64,000 bases of DNA from an uncultured Lachnospiraceae bacterium (GTDB lineage: Bacteria > Bacillota > Clostridia > Lachnospirales > Lachnospiraceae): NCBI GenBank assembly GCA_945949085.1, contig CAMFDJ010000013.1:1-64000 (forward strand), given 5' to 3'. Each line of letters starts with the position of its first letter. The first letter of the stretch is position 1. Made by a program: the position numbers and the translations under genes. Below are positions 30,839 through 39,854 of the stretch, piece by piece. The notes below the pieces were generated by a model. That model was given only the letters and a program-made list of their open reading frames with translations. It was not told the DNA's origin and did no database searches.

Positions 30839-31281
30839 TATTGATTATAACTGATAATATTTTCTGTATTGAGCGTAAAATCGTAGTAATTCAGATCTTC
30901 TCTCTTTGTCCAGCCAATTTCCTTCCAGAAGGCATTCCCAATGTCATTTCTTGTAAATGCGATCAGGGATACTTTGTTGACCCCCTCTGCATGCAGGGCA
31001 TTCATGCAATGGACCACCATTTCCTTCCCGATGCCGCGCAGTCTGTAAGCCGGATCCACGCAGACGTGATACAGGCAGCCGCGTCTTCCGTCATGCCCAC
31101 ACAATATAGCGCCCACAACCTTATCATCCTCAATCGCCACAACACTGATGCCGGGATTTCTGTGAAGGAAACGCGCCACACCCTCCCTGGAATCATCGAT
31201 ACTGCGGATTGCAAAATCCTTGATCGTCTTCCAGAGTGCATATACCTGTTCGTAATCATCAATCTGCATTGCTCTAACCAT
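30838..31281 (-). CDS. GNAT N-acetyltransferase; candidate short N-acetylglutamate synthase by context
   Basis: [24 protein letters not shown] acetyl-CoA motif; lies between argC and argB; SD GGAGGAG before 31281. Confidence 0.85.
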   Translation of the reverse strand: MVRAMQIDDYEQVYALWKTIKDFAIRSIDDSREGVARFLHRNPGISVVAIEDDKVVGAILCGHDGRRGCLYHVCVDPAYRLRGIGKEMVVHCMNALHAEGVNKVSLIAFTRNDIGNAFWKEIGWTKREDLNYYDFTLNTENIISYNQ

Positions 31282-31313
31282 ATTTTCTCCTCCGGGCTGC
31301 ATGCAAAGTCCCC

Positions 31314-32369
31314 CTACGGGAACATTGGTACCAGCTCAAGTCCTTCGCTTTCTTTCAGTCCAAACATCAGGTTCATATTCTGAACAGCTTGTCCTGCAGC
31401 ACCCTTTACAATATTATCGAGTGCCCCCATCATAATGATTCTGCCTGTTCTCTCATCAATCACAAAGGCTACATCCACATAATTGCTTCCCTCAACCCAT
31501 TTTGTCTCAGGCAAAACGCCTTTTTCCAGAACGCGCACAAATTTCTCTTCCTTATAATACTTGTCATATACAGCCTTGATTTCCTCATAAGAAGGAAGAC
31601 TTCCATCTGCCTTCTTCTTTAAGGAAGCATATTCCGTTACCAGGATGCCTCTGTTCATAGGGACAAGATGCGGCGTAAAATTGATCAGGATTTCCTTGCC
31701 GGCTGCATAACCAAGCTGTTCCTCAATCTCCGGTGTATGTCTGTGACTTGCCACGCCATAAGCCTTGATATTCTCATTGACCTCACAGTACAGATTGTTC
31801 ACCTTTGCGCCTCTCCCGGCTCCTGAAGTTCCACTCTTTGCATCTACGATCAATGTATCTGTATCAATCAGACCTTCCTTGACAAGCGGATACGCTGTCA
31901 GAATAGAACACGTTGTATAACAACCGGGATTGGCAACCAGTCTTGCACGTTTCACCTGTTCCCTGTTGATCTCACAAAGACCGTAAACCGCTTCCTCTAT
32001 GTACTGTGGTGATTTGTGTTCGATCTTATACCATTTTTCATAGACGGCAACATCCTTGATTCTGAAATCCGCACTCAGATCGACAATCTTTGCTTTGCTC
32101 AGAATATCGTCATTCAACATAGAAGCACAAAAGCCTTGCGGTGTCGCCGTAAAGATCACATCGACCTGCCTTGCAAGCTCTTCCATATTGTCATCGAGAC
32201 ATTTGTCCTCCACAATTTCAAACAGATTGCCGTATACACTCGCATATTTCTGATCGATATAGCTTCTCGAACCATACCATTTGATTTCTACCTCTTTATG
32301 CTGGGTCAGGAGTCTTACCAGTTCTCCGCCCGCATAACCTGTTGCTCCGATAATACCTGCTTTGATCAT
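31314..32369 (-). CDS. argC: N-acetyl-gamma-glutamyl-phosphate reductase
   Basis: MIKAGIIGATGYAGGELVRLL; ANPGCYTTCSI; SGTSGAGRGA. Confidence 0.97.
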   Translation of the reverse strand: MIKAGIIGATGYAGGELVRLLTQHKEVEIKWYGSRSYIDQKYASVYGNLFEIVEDKCLDDNMEELARQVDVIFTATPQGFCASMLNDDILSKAKIVDLSADFRIKDVAVYEKWYKIEHKSPQYIEEAVYGLCEINREQVKRARLVANPGCYTTCSILTAYPLVKEGLIDTDTLIVDAKSGTSGAGRGAKVNNLYCEVNENIKAYGVASHRHTPEIEEQLGYAAGKEILINFTPHLVPMNRGILVTEYASLKKKADGSLPSYEEIKAVYDKYYKEEKFVRVLEKGVLPETKWVEGSNYVDVAFVIDERTGRIIMMGALDNIVKGAAGQAVQNMNLMFGLKESEGLELVPMFP

Positions 32370-32568
32370 TTTTCCATCTCCTTAAAAAAGCACTATTTTA
32401 CATTTTACTTCACTTTGCCTGTCACTTCAATCTTTTTCTCACGAAATCCTGTCTTACACGCCTATTTCCTTCATCATATTATTGCACTGTAGATTATTTA
32501 AAATGACGAGAAGGCTAAACTGTCTTTACTCCCTGCACATCCGGAAAGGATTACAGACACCCTGTCTT

Positions 32569-32653
32569 TGTATAATTATACGTATATATTGCATAATATG
32601 CAAGTATTTTTTATTTTATGCACTCTTTTGTACATTATTCACATATTTATGCA
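32569..32653. promoter_or_regulatory. Predicted ArgR (ARG box) array in the argC-argG intergenic region
   Basis: TGTATAATTATACG (32569-32582), TGCATAATATGCA (32590-32602), TTTTATTTTATGCA (32609-32622), CACATATTTATGCA (32640-32653). Compared with TGNATWWWWATNCA; first two about 20 bp apart. Confidence 0.65.
32575..32603 (-). promoter_or_regulatory. Predicted argC promoter TTGCAT-17-TATAAT
   Basis: -35 at 32598-32603, -10 at 32575-32580 (minus strand); overlaps the first two ARG boxes. Confidence 0.6.
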
Positions 32654-32665
32654 CCATTTTATACT
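32638..32665 (+). promoter_or_regulatory. Predicted argG promoter TTCACA-16-TATACT
   Basis: -35 at 32638-32643, -10 at 32660-32665; overlaps the last ARG box. Confidence 0.5.
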
Positions 32666-32731
32666 TGCAATATACCAAGAGATGTTGTATATTAGGGATA
32701 GCAAATTTTGAACAAATGTGGAGGCAGACAA

Positions 32732-33961
32732 ATGAAGGAAAAAGTTATCTTAGCGTATTCAGGCGGTCTTGATACTACTGCGATCATCCCGTGGCTGAAA
32801 GAAAATTATGATTATGAAGTCATCTGTTGCTGTGTTGACTGTGGACAGGGGAACGAACTGGACGGACTGGATGAAAGAGCAAAATTATCCGGTGCCGAAA
32901 AGCTTTATATTGAAGATATCACGGATGAATTTTGTGAGGATTATATTGTTCCATGTATTCAGGCGCATGCTGTCTATGAAAACAAATATCTCCTTGGTAC
33001 GTCCATGGCCCGTCCCGGCATTGCAAAGAAGCTGGTAGAAATCGCCCGCAAGGAAGGGGCATCCGCAATCTGCCATGGCGCAACCGGAAAAGGAAACGAT
33101 CAGATCCGTTTTGAGCTGGCCATCAAGGCACTTGCTCCCGACCTTAAGATTATTGCTCCCTGGAGAAATGATAAATGGAATATGCAGTCCCGCGAGGACG
33201 AGCTGGAATATTGCAAGAATCATGGTATTCATCTTCCATTTTCCGATGATTCTTCTTACAGCCGTGACAGAAATATCTGGCACATCAGCCATGAAGGTCT
33301 GGAACTGGAAGATCCCGGTAATGAACCAAACTACGACCACCTTCTGGTACTTGGCACAACTCCCGAAAAGGCACCGGATGAGGCCGAATATGTAACAATT
33401 AAGTTTGAAGCCGGTGTGCCAAAGAGTGTCAACGGACAGGAAATGAAGGTAGCAGACATTATTCGTACGCTGAATAAGCTCGGCGGCAAGCATGGCATCG
33501 GTATTATCGATATTGTTGAGAACCGTGTTGTTGGTATGAAGAGTCGTGGTGTTTATGAAACTCCCGGTGGTACAATTCTGTACGAGGCTCATCAGCAGCT
33601 TGAAGAACTCATTTTAGACCGCGAGACCTACCGCACGAAAAAAGACCTCGGAAATCTTTTTGCCCAGATTGTATATGAAGGCAAATGGTTCTCTCCTCTG
33701 CGCGAAGCAACACAGGCATTTATCGAGAGCACGCAGAAATATGTAACCGGCGAGGTAAGATTCAAACTTTACAAAGGCAATATCATCAAAGCCGGCACTA
33801 CTTCTCCCTATTCTTTATACAATGAGAATCTTGCAAGCTTTACCACAGGTGATATGTATGACCATCATGATGCAGACGGTTTCATCAGCCTGTTCGGTCT
33901 CTCCACAAAGGTTCGTGCACTGAAGATGATGGAAGTAAACAATAACATGAATGCGAGGTAA
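32732..33961 (+). CDS. argG: Argininosuccinate synthase
   Basis: [47 protein letters not shown] before 32732. Confidence 0.98.
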   Translation: MKEKVILAYSGGLDTTAIIPWLKENYDYEVICCCVDCGQGNELDGLDERAKLSGAEKLYIEDITDEFCEDYIVPCIQAHAVYENKYLLGTSMARPGIAKKLVEIARKEGASAICHGATGKGNDQIRFELAIKALAPDLKIIAPWRNDKWNMQSREDELEYCKNHGIHLPFSDDSSYSRDRNIWHISHEGLELEDPGNEPNYDHLLVLGTTPEKAPDEAEYVTIKFEAGVPKSVNGQEMKVADIIRTLNKLGGKHGIGIIDIVENRVVGMKSRGVYETPGGTILYEAHQQLEELILDRETYRTKKDLGNLFAQIVYEGKWFSPLREATQAFIESTQKYVTGEVRFKLYKGNIIKAGTTSPYSLYNENLASFTTGDMYDHHDADGFISLFGLSTKVRALKMMEVNNNMNAR

Positions 33962-33963
33962 TC

Positions 33964-34257
33964 ATGGAAGTACTCATCATACTGACTTTATACCTTGCCA
34001 TCATAAACATTGCAGCCTTCGCTGCCATGGGTATTGATAAACTGAAAGCCAAAAAGAGGGCATGGCGCATTCCGGAAGCCACACTATTTCTGCTAGTGAT
34101 TTTTGGTGGAAGTCTAGGAGGAATCCTCGGTATGTTTCTGTTCCGCCATAAGACCAGACACTGGTATTTCTTATATGGCTTTCCTCTGATTTTGATTCTG
34201 CAGCTTCTTGCTGTATATCTGTTATGGAGGTCGCCGATCCAATTCGGTATCTTATAA
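33964..34257 (+). CDS. DUF1294-family membrane protein
   Basis: GIDKLKAKKRAWRIPEATLFLLVIFGGSLGGILGMFLFRHKTRHWYF. Confidence 0.88.
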   Translation: MEVLIILTLYLAIINIAAFAAMGIDKLKAKKRAWRIPEATLFLLVIFGGSLGGILGMFLFRHKTRHWYFLYGFPLILILQLLAVYLLWRSPIQFGIL

Positions 34258-34278
34258 TCGCCCCAAAGGAGAATTTCT

Positions 34279-34983
34279 ATGTATATTGCAGTGATCGCTG
34301 ATAATATCGCAGAACGAAAACAGACAGAACGTATGCTTAGTCGTGCCAACCTTGCCTTAAGCGGCGAGCTTGGCACGCTCTACATCGATTCCTACGGGGA
34401 CGAAGATGCCTTTATGCATGCATGCATGAAATATGAATGGTTTATCATCGACTTCGACCATGATTATAAGCACAGCCTCGCTGTGGCAGATAAATTGAAG
34501 GATTCTGCCGCACCGGGACTGATTGCAATCTGCAAATATGAGGAAGATCCTTTCTTGCACGAATTTGCAGAGCATAATGTATACACGCTCGAAAAACCGC
34601 TCCGCACCGAGCCTCTGCACCAGATGATTCGTGAAATCCATACCATTATAGAAAAGCAGAAGGCAAGCCGTACCATTTTGGAAATACGTGGCAAATCAGA
34701 GACCAGATATATTGATAAAAATGAAATCGTTTATGCCAGATATGATGAAAAAACACATATGGTAGACTATCACTTCCACACGCAGCCGCCCTTTTCTTTT
34801 GTCGGGACACCGGAGGATATCTGCAAGCTGCTTGGCGATTTTGATGAGTTTCGTGTGATGATGAAAAACACCATGGTCAATACCAATTATATTGTTTCCG
34901 ACACAAAAAAAGGGATCCGGCTTCTCGGTGGCGAGACGCTCGAATACCCTTCTTTACTGACCCGTATCTTTTTTTCTCATTGA
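34279..34983 (+). CDS. LytTR-family response regulator with divergent receiver
   Basis: C-terminal LytTR: YIDKNEIVYARYDEKTHMVDYHF...FDEFRVMMKNTMVNTNYI. Confidence 0.85.
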   Translation: MYIAVIADNIAERKQTERMLSRANLALSGELGTLYIDSYGDEDAFMHACMKYEWFIIDFDHDYKHSLAVADKLKDSAAPGLIAICKYEEDPFLHEFAEHNVYTLEKPLRTEPLHQMIREIHTIIEKQKASRTILEIRGKSETRYIDKNEIVYARYDEKTHMVDYHFHTQPPFSFVGTPEDICKLLGDFDEFRVMMKNTMVNTNYIVSDTKKGIRLLGGETLEYPSLLTRIFFSH

Positions 34984-34996
34984 AATATTGTACTCT

Positions 34997-35836
34997 CTAT
35001 ACGGTGACAATAATGCCGCCATCGTTTGCATACATACTGCTGATACCGGCAGTATCCATAATCAGCACACTTTTAAACTTTGCTTTTTCCAACAGCAGAT
35101 TCTTTACATTCTCTGCTCTCTGGGGGCAGTTACAATGCGTGATCATCAGATCTCTCTCTTGTGCATCCTTCTTTTCCTTTACAATAATATCTGTCATTTT
35201 CTGCAGAGCCTTTTTCATGCCGATCGCCTGACCGAGCTGTATGATATTGCCATCATTCGTTGCGCCCATAACCGGCTTGATTGCCAGGGTGGATGCCACC
35301 ATTGCCTTCACCTTGGAAAGACGTCCATTCTTACGAAGCGTCTCTAAATTATCCAAAATAAAATAAGTATCTATATCATCCCGAAACGCACAGGTATCCT
35401 CTACAATCGCCTCAAAAGCTTTCCCCTCCAGTTCAAGCTTCTGAATGTGACAGGCAATCTGTGTCTCTCCACAGGATGCACTGCAGGAATCAAATACATA
35501 AATCTGTTTATCCGGGTACTTTTCAAGAAACATTCTCGCAGCCAGCTGCGCACTATTATAGCTACCGCTTAAATTTGCGGACAATGTCACCACATAAATT
35601 CTGTCTGCCCCGCAATCGTATGCCTGCATATACCGCTCAGGTGAAGGGCAGGAGGACTTGGGACATTGTGGACATTTCGCAACCTTATCCAAAAATACAG
35701 CCTGATCAAATGTCTCATCATCCCACATTCTGTCATCTCCGACCTGAAGTTCAAGGGGCACCGATTCAAAGTGCACATCCTTTTTCAGTTCCTCCGGTAA
35801 TTCTCCGCAGCTGTCAATTACAATTTTATATTGCAT
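34997..35836 (-). CDS. DegV family protein
   Basis: YKIVIDSCGELPEEL...SGSYNSAQLAARMFLEKYPDKQIYVFDSCSAS; SD GGAGG before ATG 35836 (track start is TTG). Confidence 0.93.
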   Translation of the reverse strand: MQYKIVIDSCGELPEELKKDVHFESVPLELQVGDDRMWDDETFDQAVFLDKVAKCPQCPKSSCPSPERYMQAYDCGADRIYVVTLSANLSGSYNSAQLAARMFLEKYPDKQIYVFDSCSASCGETQIACHIQKLELEGKAFEAIVEDTCAFRDDIDTYFILDNLETLRKNGRLSKVKAMVASTLAIKPVMGATNDGNIIQLGQAIGMKKALQKMTDIIVKEKKDAQERDLMITHCNCPQRAENVKNLLLEKAKFKSVLIMDTAGISSMYANDGGIIVTV

Positions 35837-35853
35837 GCCTTCCTCCAAATGTA

Positions 35854-35874
35854 ATGTAGTTTTTATTACTACAT
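35854..35874. promoter_or_regulatory. Inverted repeat ATGTAGT-N7-ACTACAT in the degV promoter/5' UTR
   Basis: Perfect 7-bp arms directly downstream of a TATGAT (-10-like) on the minus strand (35875-35880). Confidence 0.4.
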
Positions 35875-35979
35875 ATCATAGCACACATTTATACATTTGA
35901 AAAGGTACAAAAACACATTTGTTTTCTATGGCATTTTACGTCAAAAAAGGGTACACTGTTAACAGAAAGGAGTTTTCCC

Positions 35980-36486
35980 ATGATCGCACTAAAAATCCAC
36001 GATACAGAAAAAATGATACATGCACTGCTTGACAGTCCTTCCTTCGATAGCTTTGGTCTACAGGAGGCGGTTGTGACAAAGGCAGCGTCCCTTCTTATAG
36101 AGGGAAGGATTCATCCCGAATATTATACCGGTCAGGATTATGAGGATGATCCGCAGCTTAGGGAACTTACTTTTATCAGCTGGGCCAAGATCCGTCCCGT
36201 CATCAGCAGCTATATGAAAGGAGATCATGCACCGCTTTCCTATAAAATTGTCATGCAGGCGCCTATCGCATACCAGAAAAAGCTTCTTGGCGACCCGTCA
36301 TTTACTGATTCTCCCGAAAATGTACAGGCGCTGATCTTAACCTTCCGCTTTCAGGGAGGGGAGCTAACCTGTCTGACCGGAACAAGTATGAAGACTTTTT
36401 CACTCGACAAATCACTGGATGCGCTTTGGGATCATGCAGTGCAGCGCTCCCTTGCCAATATGCAGATTGCCTTCGATCAGTTATAA
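35980..36486 (+). CDS. Conserved hypothetical (possibly DUF5721)
   Basis: 168-aa ORF with AGAAAGGAG SD; family name from memory only. Confidence 0.6.
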   Translation: MIALKIHDTEKMIHALLDSPSFDSFGLQEAVVTKAASLLIEGRIHPEYYTGQDYEDDPQLRELTFISWAKIRPVISSYMKGDHAPLSYKIVMQAPIAYQKKLLGDPSFTDSPENVQALILTFRFQGGELTCLTGTSMKTFSLDKSLDALWDHAVQRSLANMQIAFDQL

Positions 36487-36494
36487 AGAAAGCA

Positions 36495-36860
36495 TTATTT
36501 TTTAATATGCGGGCGGAATATAAGGCTTGCCAAATAACCAAACACAAGCGCTGCGCTGCACCCAACGGCGCCTGCCTTAAAACCGCCCATGAAAATGCCG
36601 ATGAATCCGTTCTGATCAACCATTTCCTTTACCCCCTTCATCAGGGTGTTCCCGAATCCCAGAAGCGGCACGCTCGCACCTGCACCTGCAAATTCTGCAA
36701 ACGGCTCATAAATACCGATAAAACTTAAAATAGCTCCTGTGCAGACCAGTAGCACCATAATTCTTCCGGGCATCAGTTTTGTTTTTTCCATCAGAATCTG
36801 GGCAAGTGCGCAGATCAGACCTCCCACCCAGAATGCATTGACATAAGACATTATTTCCAT
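36495..36860 (-). CDS. spoVAE: Stage V sporulation protein AE (SpoVA family)
   Basis: FWVGGLICALAQILMEKTKLMPGRIMV...GAGASVPLLGFGNTLMKGVKE. Confidence 0.9.
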   Translation of the reverse strand: MEIMSYVNAFWVGGLICALAQILMEKTKLMPGRIMVLLVCTGAILSFIGIYEPFAEFAGAGASVPLLGFGNTLMKGVKEMVDQNGFIGIFMGGFKAGAVGCSAALVFGYLASLIFRPHIKK

Positions 36861-36875
36861 TTTGCTTTCCTTCCT

Positions 36876-36935
36876 CTACATTCGCAATTCCGTCTGCTTC
36901 GCAGCAGCCGCGCTTTGCGCTCCCGAATTGCTCAT
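36876..36935 (-). other. 19-codon mini-ORF MSNSGAQSAAAAKQTELRM upstream of spoVAE
   Basis: AAGGAGAG SD 5 nt before ATG; its sequence is also palindromic element A. Confidence 0.35.
36884..36931. repeat. Palindromic element A: outer stem GCAATTC/GAATTGC enclosing two hairpins
   Basis: Outer stem 36884-36890/36925-36931; inner CTGC-ttc-GCAG (36894-36904) and GCGC-ttt-GCGC (36910-36920). Confidence 0.6.
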
Positions 36936-36962
36936 GTTTACTCTCCTTCCTCGCAAACAAAT

Positions 36963-36990
36963 ATAGCAGATAGATTTCTCTATCTGCTAT
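36963..36990 (-). terminator. Hairpin with perfect 12-bp stem and GAAA tetraloop, likely ridA terminator
   Basis: Minus strand ATAGCAGATAGA-GAAA-TCTATCTGCTAT followed by ATTTGTTTG. Confidence 0.65.
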
Positions 36991-37061
36991 CATCTCCATT
37001 TTGTGTTTTTTTATTCTTTCAAAACATTTTTGCAAATCTGTTTTTTACCTGCTCACCGAGG

Positions 37062-37445
37062 CTACTCGCCAAGATATGCAATCACTTCCACTTCACAAAG
37101 TACGTTTTTGGGAAGTGTTTTGACAGCCACACAGCTTCTTGCAGGCTTTCCCGTAAAATATCTGCCATAAATTTCGTTAAATGCACCAAAATCAGCCATA
37201 TCTGCTAAAAAGCAGCTTGTCTTTACCACTTTTTCATAATCTGCTCCGGCTGCTGCAAGCAACGCACCAATATTTTTCATAACCTGCTCCGTCTGCGCTT
37301 CAATCGTCATCTTTGCAATCTCTCCCGTCTCAGGAATGATTGCAATCTGCCCGGACGCGAAGAAAAAATCTCCTGCAATGATTCCCTGTGAATAAGGTCC
37401 GATTGCTGCCGGTGCCTTTTCTGTGCTGATTACCTTCATTTTCAT
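37062..37445 (-). CDS. ridA: RidA family protein
   Basis: KVISTEKAPAAIGPYSQGI...FFASGQIAIIPETGEI...VKTLPKNVLCEVEVIAY. Confidence 0.93.
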   Translation of the reverse strand: MKMKVISTEKAPAAIGPYSQGIIAGDFFFASGQIAIIPETGEIAKMTIEAQTEQVMKNIGALLAAAGADYEKVVKTSCFLADMADFGAFNEIYGRYFTGKPARSCVAVKTLPKNVLCEVEVIAYLGE

Positions 37446-37494
37446 TCTCTCCTTTTTTATCTGTTTTTGACCGCTGCCTGTCTTCCTCATCCTA

Positions 37495-37731
37495 CTATGG
37501 ATTTTCCGAAAACGCTACCGTCACATAGAAACCTCTCTCATTTTCTACTACCGATACCACAGTCCCCTCCCCAGTGGTCAGTCTTTCCCGAAAGGGAACA
37601 TTCGGTGACATCGCAAGTGACGGATCGATCGTATAGTAGTAACTGCTGGGAAGAACCCCTTCTGTAACCGTCACTTTCTGACCAGTCTCCAATAATCCCG
37701 GTCTCTCCATTTTGAAAGTCATCTCTCGCAA
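37495..37731 (-). CDS. Hypothetical protein
   Basis: 78-aa ORF between ridA and the HD-GYP gene; TTG start after GAGGCGG. Confidence 0.5.
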   Translation of the reverse strand: MREMTFKMERPGLLETGQKVTVTEGVLPSSYYYTIDPSLAMSPNVPFRERLTTGEGTVVSVVENERGFYVTVAFSENP

Positions 37732-37757
37732 GAATTGCCGCCTCTTTTCCTCTTCTA

Positions 37758-39818
37758 TTATGCTTCTTTCGGGAGTTCCTCCCGCTCAAGCAATTTGGTA
37801 AACACCTCTACAATATTGGGATCAAACTGCGTACCGGAACATCTGCGAAGTTCCGCTATGGCATCTTTCTCAGGCATCGCCTTATGATATGGTCTGTCAT
37901 TTACCATAACATCATGAGAATCCACCGCTGAAATCACTCTTGCAATCAACGGAATCTCTTCGCCTGCCAGACCATTCGGATACCCGGTTCCATCCCATCT
38001 CTCATGATGGCTGAGAATACCGTCTGCCACCTCGCTAAGCTCCGGCGAGCTTTTGGCAATTCTGTAGCCCTTGACTGTATGCTGCTCAATGATAGAACGT
38101 TCCTCAGGTGTCAGTTTTCCTTTCTTCTTAATAATGTCCTGAGGTATCGCAACCTTGCCGATGTCATGCAGTACCGCAAGCAGCTCCAGCTTGCCGATCA
38201 CAGCATCCTCCAGCCCCATTTCGCGCCCCAGTCTCGCACACATCTTTCGCGTGCGCTCCACATGTGCTTCTGTCTGATAATCACTTTCACATAATGTCTG
38301 CTTCAGGGAATCCACAATAGAGCTGGAAGCCGATTTCTCCTTCAGCATCTTCTTGTTCTGCATACTTGCACGCGCATTCTGCATTGCCTTCTCGACACTT
38401 AATTCTCTGTCTTCCTTTGTCGCAATACCATACTCAATCGACACCGGCATACTCTCATAAAAATCAAGGATTTCTCCTTTGATTGCTTCCATCAGGTCAC
38501 CTGCATCCGCATTGATCGTCTGCTCCAGGGCAATCACAATATCACCATTGTCAATCTTAGCACAAAAAGTATTTTCACCCACGCGGCGCCGGATATAGCG
38601 CGACACCTCACGCATCACACCATCGCCGTATGCAGTCCCATATCCCTCGTTGATCGCACGCATGCCATCCACATTACATACCACAATAGAAACAGGCCAA
38701 TACTCCGGATTATTCCACTGTGGAATCTGCGTATAAAAACTCTGCTTGTTATAAAATCCCGTCACGGAATCAAACAGCATGGAATTTTCCAGTTCAAAAT
38801 ACGTCTGTCTGGCACTTGTCACATCATGAAAGACAAACAACTTACCAATCAGCTTATTCTGCGCATCTCTGAGTAGTCCAAACTGACACTGATAAATCCT
38901 GACCTTTCCGTTTTCCTCATGGGCCCAGTCAAATTCCTGATTGCGATCCGTTCCATCCATTCCGGAAAAATTCCGATCCTCTACAAACTGTTCAATTGTC
39001 AGCTCTCCGTTTTTAAAGGAGGATTCCGGCATCAGGCGCTCCATAACCGCGCTGTGGTCTGCCAATCTTCCTTCATAATCAAACAGAATGATGGGATCCT
39101 TCAAATAATTCAATATCATATTTCTTGTGATGCCAAGTGTCACGGATGGCAAATAGTTGAACGTATAGAAATACAACAATATCCCGACAAAGACATACAA
39201 TAGCGGAAGCGGATCCGCATCAATCGGAATGAAGCCTGACAAATAGATAAAATTGATAATAATCGTCAGAAGCATTGCCGCAATGGGACCATAATATCGC
39301 TTTAAGAATATTTTAGGTGCTTCCCCACACTTCATAAGAAGCAAGGTGATCGTCGTCAGGATCATCACAACATTTGCTATTGTATGACCATGAAACGGAA
39401 TCTGTGGCACATACGTCAAAAGATATCCTTCGCCAAACGGTGTATGCAGATAAGAGAGGGCAAATTCCGTAAACGGATTCATGAGCAGAATCACCGCGTC
39501 CATAAAGATATATGCCGCAAACAGGATTTTAATCCATTTCGGGACTCTGTCCTGCCAGTCAATATAATACAAAATATAGTCATAATAGAAGAAGAGAAGC
39601 AGATCCACAAAGCAAAAAGCCAGCGAACAACCAAATGACTTTACAATCTGATAGCCCGACTGTAAATTCAGCGAATAAGCCAAAATCATCAGAAAGTTCA
39701 TCATTAAAGCAGTTCCCAGCTTTTTCCCATTCCGGGTTCCCTTCCTAAATGCTTTTTGAATAAAAAATGCCGTGATCAGCGCAAACAGATAATAAATTGC
39801 CTGAATGATCTCTATCAA
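37758..39818 (-). CDS. Membrane sensor (7TM-like), PAS-like, degenerate GGDEF and HD-GYP protein
   Basis: N-terminal TM helices; degenerate KIDNGDIVIAL; intact HDIGKVAIP...HHERWDGTGYPNGLAGEEIPLIARVISAVD. Confidence 0.88.
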   Translation of the reverse strand: MIEIIQAIYYLFALITAFFIQKAFRKGTRNGKKLGTALMMNFLMILAYSLNLQSGYQIVKSFGCSLAFCFVDLLLFFYYDYILYYIDWQDRVPKWIKILFAAYIFMDAVILLMNPFTEFALSYLHTPFGEGYLLTYVPQIPFHGHTIANVVMILTTITLLLMKCGEAPKIFLKRYYGPIAAMLLTIIINFIYLSGFIPIDADPLPLLYVFVGILLYFYTFNYLPSVTLGITRNMILNYLKDPIILFDYEGRLADHSAVMERLMPESSFKNGELTIEQFVEDRNFSGMDGTDRNQEFDWAHEENGKVRIYQCQFGLLRDAQNKLIGKLFVFHDVTSARQTYFELENSMLFDSVTGFYNKQSFYTQIPQWNNPEYWPVSIVVCNVDGMRAINEGYGTAYGDGVMREVSRYIRRRVGENTFCAKIDNGDIVIALEQTINADAGDLMEAIKGEILDFYESMPVSIEYGIATKEDRELSVEKAMQNARASMQNKKMLKEKSASSSIVDSLKQTLCESDYQTEAHVERTRKMCARLGREMGLEDAVIGKLELLAVLHDIGKVAIPQDIIKKKGKLTPEERSIIEQHTVKGYRIAKSSPELSEVADGILSHHERWDGTGYPNGLAGEEIPLIARVISAVDSHDVMVNDRPYHKAMPEKDAIAELRRCSGTQFDPNIVEVFTKLLEREELPKEA

Positions 39819-39854
39819 GGTTTCTTCCCCCTATACAAGCTCCTATAAATCCGA

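Noticed and set aside
32885-33592. 235-aa minus-strand ORF
   Set aside because: Antisense to argG, which is unambiguous.
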